A DNA stretch of 19,839 nt. Source: JAZDJP01 sp043803805 (lineage in GTDB: Bacteria; Planctomycetota; JAZDJP01). Below, piece after piece: positions 1 to 6,328 of the stretch. The stretch lies in NCBI GenBank assembly GCA_043803805.1, contig JAZDJP010000026.1:1-19839 (forward strand), read 5' to 3'. How positions within the stretch are numbered: position 1 is the first letter of the stretch; the number at the start of each line of letters is the position of its first letter. The notes below the pieces were generated by a model, which saw nothing but the letters and a program-made list of their open reading frames with translations, ran no database searches and was not told the origin of the DNA. The position numbers and the translations under genes were made by a program.

Positions 1-1
1 T

Positions 2-169
2 AGCCGCCATAAGCGTCGTCTCGATTCCGAACTCCGCGCCACATCATGGGTCGGACAAGCGGCCGAAGTTCTCCTGCGCGTCCTACTTCACAACCTGATG
101 CTCCTCGCTTTGTCACTCTTCCAGCTTTTCAACGGAGCACCAAATGCCGGATTCCGAATGCCGAATTGA
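2..169 (+). CDS. C-terminal end of an unidentified protein, possibly a transposase (partial at left edge)
   Basis: An open frame enters from the left edge and runs 55 codons to TGA at 167-169. The visible part begins with a basic stretch (SRHKRRLDSELRATSW) followed by an amphipathic, leucine-rich segment (AEVLLRVLLHNLMLLAL). That pattern resembles the last helices of some DDE transposases, but no catalytic residue lies in the visible part, so this is only a guess. The last codons lie in a GCCGGATTCCGAATGCCGAAT-like stretch that looks non-coding. A stop-free frame of this length can occur by chance in GC-rich DNA. The sequence left of the window would decide. Confidence 0.3.
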   Translation, partial: SRHKRRLDSELRATSWVGQAAEVLLRVLLHNLMLLALSLFQLFNGAPNAGFRMPN

Positions 170-216
170 TTCGAGTGTGTGACCCTAATGTTTTCCTATT
201 GACTATGCAACTTTAC
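170..216. other. short AT-richer upstream gap
   Basis: Between the end of the partial left-edge frame and the promoter, base composition becomes clearly AT-richer than the rest of the window. A CGAAT-TG-ATTCG palindrome straddles the boundary at 162-173, and a second TTGACT occurs at 199-204 without a matching -10 box. No gene is seen. Confidence 0.4.
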
Positions 217-245
217 TTGACAACCTCCTGTCTTTGGTGTACAAT
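217..245 (+). promoter_or_regulatory. sigma-70-type promoter for the regulator-led operon
   Basis: TTGACA at 217-222 and TACAAT at 240-245 are separated by exactly 17 bases. This is a near-consensus housekeeping promoter. Transcription would start near base 252, giving a leader of roughly 20 bases before the GTG start at 273. The promoter overlaps the potential upstream TTG start at 234, which argues against that start. Confidence 0.75.
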
Positions 246-258
246 GACAGCAAGACAG
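228..258. promoter_or_regulatory. candidate operator (inverted repeats over the -10 box)
   Basis: CTGTC at 228-232 pairs with GACAG at 246-250 (13-base gap). CTGTCTT at 228-234 pairs with AAGACAG at 252-258 (17-base gap). Both arrangements cover the -10 box and presumptive start site, where a repressor would block transcription. The neighbouring GntR/LacI-type gene is the obvious candidate ligand-controlled repressor. The repeats are short, so this remains a hypothesis. Confidence 0.4.
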
Positions 259-260
259 TC

Positions 261-266
261 GGGAGG
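261..266 (+). promoter_or_regulatory. ribosome binding site deciding the regulator start
   Basis: GGGAGG lies six bases before GTG 273. No comparable site precedes the in-frame TTG at 234, which also falls inside the promoter. This fixes the start at 273. Confidence 0.7.
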
Positions 267-272
267 TTTGCT

Positions 273-1370
273 GTGATTCGAAACGCCCCGTCGCCCGCGA
301 ACTCGCCTCTCGCGGTGAAACGCAAACTCCTGGAGGACATCCGCCGCAACGGTCTCCGCCGCGGGCAGGCCATTGATTCCATCCGCCGCATCTCGCAAAA
401 GTTCAAGATCGGAAAGGCCGTGGCGGAAAAGGCCGTGCGTTCGCTCGTGGAGGACGGCATCTGCCGCCCGGAACACGGACGCGGCGTATTCCTTGCCGTT
501 GATGATCCGGCCGAAGTCCGCGAGGCCGCCACCATCGGAATCGTTTTCGGCTACATGGATTATCCCCGCACGGATCACGTTTTCTACCGTCAGGTCTACG
601 AAGGCATGCAGGAATGGCTCACCGACCGCGACTTCAACGTCCTCAAACTCTTCGGGTGGCGCCGCAAGACCCCCGCGCAGAAAGCGCGCGAGCTGTCCCT
701 GTTCGCCAACCATCTCGCGGGGATCATGGCCCTTGGCCTCTACACCGACGACGACTGCCTTCTCCTCCGCGACACGAACCTGCCGGTCGCGGTACTGGAC
801 TATGACACCGAATCCCTGGGACTGGACTGCGCGGTCATGGACAATGAGAGCGCCTTCGAACAACTCGGCAAAAAACTGCTCGCGGACGGCGCCGGGGAGA
901 TTTTCCTCGTGCGCCCGGAACGCAAAAAAGAGGACGACCCGGCCCGCCGCGACCGTCTCCGCGGGCTGGAACGGGCGATCGCGAATCCCTGCCGTGTGAT
1001 CGAACTCGCCGGGCCGGAGGAAGATCCGTCCCGTCTCTCACCGCTCATGGCCGCGGCCGGGACGGGACGGGCCAAACCCGCCGCGGTCTGCGACGATCAC
1101 ACGCTCATCCCGCGCGTGACGCAGGCCGCCGCGCAAAAAAAATTGTTTCCGGGCCGGAATATCGTCATGGCCTGCGTGGGCCCGGCGGACACGCAGGAGG
1201 AATTCGCCGCCGTCCCGGCAACCATCGCCGGCTTTGATTTTCACAAGCTGGGCCGCGCCGGCGCCGACCTGCTCGACGAGCGGATGAAACGCGGTCCCGG
1301 CCGCCCCCTGAAAACGATGGTGCCGGGCCGGATTCGTAAACACGTTCCAGACCATGGGGGTGGAAAATGA
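273..1370 (+). CDS. GntR-family winged-helix regulator with LacI-type sugar-binding sensor domain
   Basis: A cytoplasmic transcription factor of 365 residues. Residues about 11-78 form a GntR winged helix (RRISQKFKIGKAVAEKAVRS as recognition region, then HGRGVF as the wing). Residues about 83-355 look like a periplasmic-binding-protein/LacI sensor: it opens with IGIVFGYMDY, has a YEGMQEWL helix, and ends with a GADLLDERM helix and strand typical of LacI C-termini. This combination usually senses a sugar or oligosaccharide. The GTG start is chosen because of the GGGAGG site and because the promoter covers the upstream TTG. Its last four bases overlap the next start (ATGA, 1367-1370), so it is translationally coupled to DUF4091 protein A and probably regulates the whole operon including itself. 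The ligand cannot be read from the sequence. Confidence 0.85.
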   Translation: MIRNAPSPANSPLAVKRKLLEDIRRNGLRRGQAIDSIRRISQKFKIGKAVAEKAVRSLVEDGICRPEHGRGVFLAVDDPAEVREAATIGIVFGYMDYPRTDHVFYRQVYEGMQEWLTDRDFNVLKLFGWRRKTPAQKARELSLFANHLAGIMALGLYTDDDCLLLRDTNLPVAVLDYDTESLGLDCAVMDNESAFEQLGKKLLADGAGEIFLVRPERKKEDDPARRDRLRGLERAIANPCRVIELAGPEEDPSRLSPLMAAAGTGRAKPAAVCDDHTLIPRVTQAAAQKKLFPGRNIVMACVGPADTQEEFAAVPATIAGFDFHKLGRAGADLLDERMKRGPGRPLKTMVPGRIRKHVPDHGGGK

Positions 1371-3958
1371 GAAGGATGCCGTGGGTGAAGAGAGCGGCGG
1401 GGGTGTTGGCGGCGGCGGGCGCGGCCTTTATCAGCGTCGTGATGATGAATGGCTTTGCCGCTCAAAACCAACCTCTCGCGGTTGCCGATGAGGGTCAAAC
1501 CGCGCTGGGCATCGAAGGCGGGTGGCGCCTTTGGGGGGTGAGCGGCCCGGGAATGATTCCGCTTGATCTTCTCAAGGCGGCAAAGCCCGACGCGAACGCG
1601 CCCGTGATTCTCGGGGATCGCGTTGAGACGTCGCCTCCGCCGCCGGATTGGATGAAGCCGGACTTCGACGATGCCGCCTGGCCGCGTACCGCGGGGCCTT
1701 TTCCCTGCGGATGGCGGGGGCACGCCGATATCTGGGGTCTGGAAGGCCGGACGCTCCTGTGTCTGCGCGGCAAGTTCTCCGTGCAGGATCCCGCCGCCAT
1801 CAAGAAGCTCGTCTTGTCCATGAAATACGCCGGAGGGGTGGTCGTTTACCTGAATGGGAGCGAAGCTCTTCGTCAGGACATGCCCGCGGGAGAGCTCAAG
1901 CCCGGGACGCCGGCGTTGCCGTATCCGCTGGAGGCCTACGTCGACTCCCAGGGAAAGATCATCCCCATCCTCTATGCGGTGGGCCGGCGCGTCCAAGCGG
2001 GGGAGAAGGATCTCGCCGACCGGGTGGCCCGGCGCGAAGCGCGTGAGGTGAAGCCGGCGGAGATTCCCGTCAAAGGTTTGCGCAAAGGCGTGAACGTCCT
2101 GGCGGTGGAGGTGCACATCGCCGCCCATCGTCCGGAGGCGCGGGAATTCCTCGGCAAGAGTGAGTCGCCGCAATGGCCTCATATCGGGTTGACCGCGTTG
2201 CAGTTGGCGACCGACGCCGCTCCCGGAGCGGTGGAATCCAATCTCGCGCGGCGCAAGGGTTTCTCCGTCTGGAATCAAGACATGCACCGGCAGTTCAATG
2301 ACGCCGACTGCGGCGATCCCCACGAGTCGCTCCAGCCCATCCGGTTGATCGGCGCGCGGAATGGTTGCTACTCCGGACTGGTGATGGTCGGTTCGGATGC
2401 GTCCATCGATGGGTTGACGGCAAGCGTGACCGATCTCAAGGGCACTGGAACCATCGCGGCGGTGAACATCCGGGTGCGCTACGCCCAGCTCTCACGCCTG
2501 TGTCAGGGCTACAACGCCCCTTCCACATTCATCGGTTTGGAAGAGGAGCCGCCGGCCAAGGTGGCTCCGGGCGGCAACAAAAGCGCAGTCCAACCGGTGT
2601 GGGTCACGGTGCGCACGCCAAAGGACGCCTCCGCGGGCAAGTACCAGGGAACTCTGGAAATTTCCGCTTCCGGCGTCGCGGCCGTCAAGGTCCCCGTGGA
2701 ACTCGAGGTTGCCGACTGGACGCTACCCGACCCCACCGCCTTCCGTAACTTCATGGCCATTTACGAATCCCCGGACTCGGTGGCACTGCAGTACGACGTG
2801 CCCATGTGGTCGGAGGAACACTGGAAGCGGCTGGAGAAGTCCGCGCAACTCATGGGTTACGTCGGCAACAATCTGGCCGTCATGCACCTGATCTGCCATA
2901 CGGAGTTCGGCAACGACGAGAGTATGGTCACCTGGATCAAAAAGGCGGACGGCTCCTACGATTATGACTTCACGGTATTCGACCGCTACCTCGATTTGAT
3001 GACCAAATACTGCACGATCAAGGTGGTCGCCTGCCAGGTTTACTTCGGGGGCGACTGGGGACGCGTCGACCCCACCAAAAAAGCGGTGTCGGTAACCGTG
3101 CTGGACCCGGCCACCCAAAAGCGTGAGATGCTGACATTGCCGTTCTACGGAACCGAGGAATCCAAAAAGCAGTGGAAGCCGCTTCTGGATCAGATTCGCG
3201 AACGCCTCAAGAAACGCGGCTTGGAGGAGGGGCTCGTCTTCGGCCTTGGACACTGCGGGGGAATTCACAAGGACACGATTGCCTTCTTCAATGAATTGGC
3301 TCCCGGGCACGGCTGGCACATCGCCAAGCACAACCGGGCGCGCCCCGGCGAATTTCCACAGCACCGCTACGTGGAGTGGATGTACGTGCCCGGGGACTTG
3401 CCGGTGCCCTCCACGCTCCCCAGGTTTCCAAACGATGGGAAGGGACTCATCAGCATCATGATGCAGAGGATTACCGACGCCGGACAGCCGCCGATTTCCC
3501 TGCGCACCATGGCGGAGAGGGCCTATCTTCTGGGCGACAGCGGCGCCGGGCGCATCTGCCTGGATTTCTGGCCGGTGAAGGGAGGCATCGAGGGCTACGG
3601 CACCAAATCCCTGTACGACCGCTGGCCGGCGGCGATGGCCTGTCAGCGTCAGCCGCATTTCAAGCATCTCTCGGCGCCGGGGAAACTCAGCGCGGTCAGC
3701 ACGCCCAAAATCGAGGCCTTGCGCGAAGGGCTTCAGGAGACCGAGGCGCGGTTTTTCGTTGAAGAGGCGCTTGCGGCAAAAAAGGTGGGCGGGGAACTTG
3801 CCGAAAAATGCCGGAAGATCCTCGACGCCCGCGTGACGCTCTGCAAGCTCACGCACATGACCTCCGATCAGCTTGTCGCCATCGAGAACTGGCTCAAGAA
3901 TTCGGAGGATACCTACCGCCTGGTTGCCGAGGTGGCCAAGGCGGTTGGAGAGAATTGA
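1367..3958 (+). CDS. secreted DUF4091/GH123-like glycoside hydrolase-type protein A
   Basis: An 863-residue protein with an N-terminal signal peptide (about 1-32: basic start, then a long Ala/Val stretch). Residues about 90-255 form a galactose-binding-like jelly roll (WMKPDFDDAAW, CLRGKF, VVVYLNGSEAL, GVNVLAVEVH). Residues about 295-455 look like a beta-sandwich (QPVWVTVRTPKDASAGKYQG, then VADWTLPDP). A TIM-barrel-like region follows (SPDSVALQYDVPMWSEEHW; HTEFGNDESMVTW at about 511-523), and the C-terminus has the DUF4091 signature LREGLQETEARF at about 785-797. GH123 enzymes are beta-N-acetylgalactosaminidases, but substrate here is unproven. Where paralogs B and C have DxRP after GL, this protein has GLGHCGG, with Cys630 in place of Asp, so it may be inactive or altered. 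It overlaps the regulator by four bases and sits 28 bases before the first sialidase-like gene. Confidence 0.8.
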   Translation: MRRMPWVKRAAGVLAAAGAAFISVVMMNGFAAQNQPLAVADEGQTALGIEGGWRLWGVSGPGMIPLDLLKAAKPDANAPVILGDRVETSPPPPDWMKPDFDDAAWPRTAGPFPCGWRGHADIWGLEGRTLLCLRGKFSVQDPAAIKKLVLSMKYAGGVVVYLNGSEALRQDMPAGELKPGTPALPYPLEAYVDSQGKIIPILYAVGRRVQAGEKDLADRVARREAREVKPAEIPVKGLRKGVNVLAVEVHIAAHRPEAREFLGKSESPQWPHIGLTALQLATDAAPGAVESNLARRKGFSVWNQDMHRQFNDADCGDPHESLQPIRLIGARNGCYSGLVMVGSDASIDGLTASVTDLKGTGTIAAVNIRVRYAQLSRLCQGYNAPSTFIGLEEEPPAKVAPGGNKSAVQPVWVTVRTPKDASAGKYQGTLEISASGVAAVKVPVELEVADWTLPDPTAFRNFMAIYESPDSVALQYDVPMWSEEHWKRLEKSAQLMGYVGNNLAVMHLICHTEFGNDESMVTWIKKADGSYDYDFTVFDRYLDLMTKYCTIKVVACQVYFGGDWGRVDPTKKAVSVTVLDPATQKREMLTLPFYGTEESKKQWKPLLDQIRERLKKRGLEEGLVFGLGHCGGIHKDTIAFFNELAPGHGWHIAKHNRARPGEFPQHRYVEWMYVPGDLPVPSTLPRFPNDGKGLISIMMQRITDAGQPPISLRTMAERAYLLGDSGAGRICLDFWPVKGGIEGYGTKSLYDRWPAAMACQRQPHFKHLSAPGKLSAVSTPKIEALREGLQETEARFFVEEALAAKKVGGELAEKCRKILDARVTLCKLTHMTSDQLVAIENWLKNSEDTYRLVAEVAKAVGEN

Positions 3959-3970
3959 GCTTTTTGAAAG

Positions 3971-3978
3971 AAAGGAGG
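3971..3978 (+). promoter_or_regulatory. strong ribosome binding site for sialidase-like gene 1
   Basis: AAAGGAGG, eight bases before GTG 3987. It sets the start of the gene and excludes in-frame starts inside the preceding gene. Confidence 0.75.
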
Positions 3979-3986
3979 ACCGTTCC

Positions 3987-5996
3987 GTGCGCAACTTTCT
4001 TCGTCGCATTTTGTTAGGCGCTCCTATCCTCATCGCCGGCTCCCTGGTCACGGCCGCGGCCGTGCTGGCCGCGGAGGGTGGTGGATCAACCCCAACCCCG
4101 GGCGACGAGAAACTCATCTTCGGATTCGAGAAGGCCGAGATGGAGCGCATCGGCGGGCGCTTCAAGCTGCCGGGCGACAACACATCCTGGTCCCAATCTC
4201 CCCGAAAAGCCCCGGAGGGCACGCAGGTTCTCTGGCGGCCGGCGGCCGGCTACCCGTACGATCTGTTTCTCTCCGGCGAGAATAGGACGGAAGGCGCGTT
4301 GGCCTGCCCCCGCGGGTACAAGGGCTGGGAAGCCGAAGCCCTCAAGAACGGCGAAAAATTCCGCAAAGGAAATCCCGGCGTCTTTCAGAGGGCATCGGGA
4401 ATCTTCCGCACCTGCGGCTGGCACCAGGGGGCTTTCGGTTCCGATTGGTCAACCCACCCGCGGCTCTGGATGGACATCAAGAGCTCCGAGGCGCCGGCGG
4501 TGATCGGCGTGGAGGTCGAGGACAACCTTTCCCCGGATCTTGTCGTCCGCACATTCCGCGTTCCCAAGGGAGAGTGGACGACATTGGAATTCGATCTGGC
4601 GGGAGCCGAAAAAGCCCGCCTCCTCGACCGCTCCAAAATTGCCTCTTTCTACGTGCGGGCGGCCAATATCGAGGGCGGCACAACCCTCTACATCGACAAC
4701 ATCCGGCTGGCCTCGGCCGACGCCAAGCCGGCGCTGACGCTGATCAAGGACGAGTCCGCGTGGCCCATCCTGCCCGAGCCCCCCGGCGGGGACGGCAAGA
4801 CCACACGGCCGGGAAAACCGGCTCCGGTCACGGTCAAACCGGACAACTCCCCCATCCCGGAGGACGAGAAACCCATAACCATCGGGGGCAAAGGACCCGC
4901 CTGGAATAACTCACTGCACAAAGTCCCGCGGGGCATCGGCGCCTTCGATAACAAATTCCTGTCCAGCGTGTTCATGGCGCCGACCGGTGGAATGCGAATC
5001 AGCGCCGACGGCGGCAAGACCTGGGCGGGTTCCGACGGCAAACCTTACACCGTCATCGCCACCGGCAACAACACCCCCAACCGCCACGGATTCTTTTGCG
5101 ACCCCACCGAGATTTTGGTGATGTACCTCACCCACTGCGCCGGCGGCGGCTCGCCCTCCGAGACCTACTTCCGCCGGGTGTCCTTCGACGGCGCCGCCTG
5201 GACGGTCGGCGATGTTTCCATCGTGGACACCGACGTGCGCCACTGCCCGGAGTGGTACGATGTCATCCGCCTGCCGAACGGCCGTCTGTGGGGAGCCTGG
5301 GACCATGAGACCCGTCTGGCGCGAATACAGATACGCGCCCGGTTCTCCGACGACAACGGAAAAACATGGCAACACGGAGGCGACCACGGCTATCTCGGCG
5401 GACCGGTGGCGCTCGGCAATATGCCTCAGCTGGCCGCCTTTGGACAGGATGGCGCCGCGATGGCCTTCGCCTGTCAAAAAAAGGTGCGCTTCTCGCGCTT
5501 CGATCAGAAGGCCTTCGACGATTTGTACGCGGCTTACCTTCAGCAAAAATCGAAGGAGAATCTTCCGTGGGACCGCTTCACCGCGGGGAAAAGCGCCTGG
5601 ACGGCGCTGGAAATACTCCCCAAAGGGCAGGGCGTTTCCTCCATTCTGGGCATGCCCGACGGGCGCGTGTTCGTCGCGGTCACCGGGCCGGACGCCGTGC
5701 TCGTCTGGGACGGGAAAACATGGAACGAATCCCTGGCCGACGGCTCAGGCATCCTGACCCGCGTGGGAGACGACAAGGTCGCGATCGTCTACGGGAACAA
5801 CAAGGAATGCAAAAAAATCCTCTTCCGGTTGATGACCGGCGGCGTGTGGAGCGATCCCAAAACGGCCGTCGAAGAGGAAAGCGGCGTGAAGAGCCTGTCC
5901 GTCCCGCGGCTCTCCCCGCCCAACTTCATCCCGCTGGCCTGGAGTCTGAACGCCGACGCCAACGCCATCAAAACACAACGCATACCGGTGAAATAA
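3987..5996 (+). CDS. secreted sialidase-like (BNR/Asp-box) beta-propeller protein 1
   Basis: A 669-residue protein from GTG 3987. A signal peptide (about 1-29) is followed by a jelly-roll, carbohydrate-binding-like domain (about 38-245, from KLIFGFE to YIDNIRLA). A sialidase-fold propeller begins near 310, with Asp boxes ISADGGKTW and FSDDNGKTW. Conserved family elements are HCAGGG (Cys384), YFRRV, DVRHCPE (Cys420) and NGRLWGAWDH. The C-terminus ends in a tail shared with paralog 3 (FIPLAWS, then IKTQRIPVK). Exo-sialidases have an N-terminal RIP/FRIP arginine, which I cannot find here. A glycan-active or glycan-binding propeller is therefore safer than 'sialidase'. The stop overlaps the next start by one base (TAATG). 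Confidence 0.75.
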   Translation: MRNFLRRILLGAPILIAGSLVTAAAVLAAEGGGSTPTPGDEKLIFGFEKAEMERIGGRFKLPGDNTSWSQSPRKAPEGTQVLWRPAAGYPYDLFLSGENRTEGALACPRGYKGWEAEALKNGEKFRKGNPGVFQRASGIFRTCGWHQGAFGSDWSTHPRLWMDIKSSEAPAVIGVEVEDNLSPDLVVRTFRVPKGEWTTLEFDLAGAEKARLLDRSKIASFYVRAANIEGGTTLYIDNIRLASADAKPALTLIKDESAWPILPEPPGGDGKTTRPGKPAPVTVKPDNSPIPEDEKPITIGGKGPAWNNSLHKVPRGIGAFDNKFLSSVFMAPTGGMRISADGGKTWAGSDGKPYTVIATGNNTPNRHGFFCDPTEILVMYLTHCAGGGSPSETYFRRVSFDGAAWTVGDVSIVDTDVRHCPEWYDVIRLPNGRLWGAWDHETRLARIQIRARFSDDNGKTWQHGGDHGYLGGPVALGNMPQLAAFGQDGAAMAFACQKKVRFSRFDQKAFDDLYAAYLQQKSKENLPWDRFTAGKSAWTALEILPKGQGVSSILGMPDGRVFVAVTGPDAVLVWDGKTWNESLADGSGILTRVGDDKVAIVYGNNKECKKILFRLMTGGVWSDPKTAVEEESGVKSLSVPRLSPPNFIPLAWSLNADANAIKTQRIPVK

Positions 5997-6328
5997 TGGA
6001 ACTCGCGCTGAAGGCACTTCTGGGGGCCGCGGTCGTCATCGTCATTCAATTGCTCGCCCTGACGAGGAACTACTACCTCGCGGGGCTGGCGCCGCTGTTT
6101 CCGACGTTCGCTCTCATCGCCCACTACATCGTGGGCACCGAACGCACCGTCGCCGAACTCAAGTCCACCATCGTCTTCGGCGGATTTTCACTCGTGCCCT
6201 ACCTCGTCTATCTCGTAACGCTTTACTTCCTCGTGGATCGCCACCGGCTCGGGGTGGCCCTGGCCGGCGCCACGTTCTCCTGGACGGCGGCCGCCGCCGT
6301 ACTCATTTACGTTTGGAGCAAATTATGA
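5996..6328 (+). CDS. glpM: GlpM-family inner-membrane protein
   Basis: A 110-residue hydrophobic protein with about four membrane helices (roughly 2-21, 28-46, 60-80 and 86-107). The segment NYYLAGLAPLFPTFALIAHY is the hallmark of GlpM proteins, and the length matches the family (about 110 residues). GlpM is a poorly understood membrane protein; in Pseudomonas it has been linked to alginate production. The start at 5996 shares one base with the preceding stop, and the stop overlaps the next start (ATGA), so it is coupled on both sides. A lone GlpM between secreted glycan-active proteins is unusual. Identification is by remembered similarity; function here is unknown. Confidence 0.8.
   Translation: MELALKALLGAAVVIVIQLLALTRNYYLAGLAPLFPTFALIAHYIVGTERTVAELKSTIVFGGFSLVPYLVYLVTLYFLVDRHRLGVALAGATFSWTAAAAVLIYVWSKL

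Noticed and set aside
234..272. Upstream TTG start for the regulator.
   Set aside because: It falls inside the promoter and has no ribosome binding site. GTG 273 has GGGAGG at proper distance.
3873..3986. Upstream start of sialidase-like gene 1 overlapping DUF4091 gene A.
   Set aside because: It would bury the signal peptide behind 38 residues and ignore the strong AAAGGAGG before GTG 3987.
5366..5995. Long upstream extension of the GlpM frame across sialidase-like gene 1.
   Set aside because: The extension is Arg-rich shadow translation. GlpM homology and the TAATG coupling place the start at 5996.
3987..5996. Firm assignment of the propellers as GH33 exo-sialidases.
   Set aside because: Asp boxes are present, but the RIP arginine could not be found and the conserved residues differ. 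Only the fold-level call is kept.
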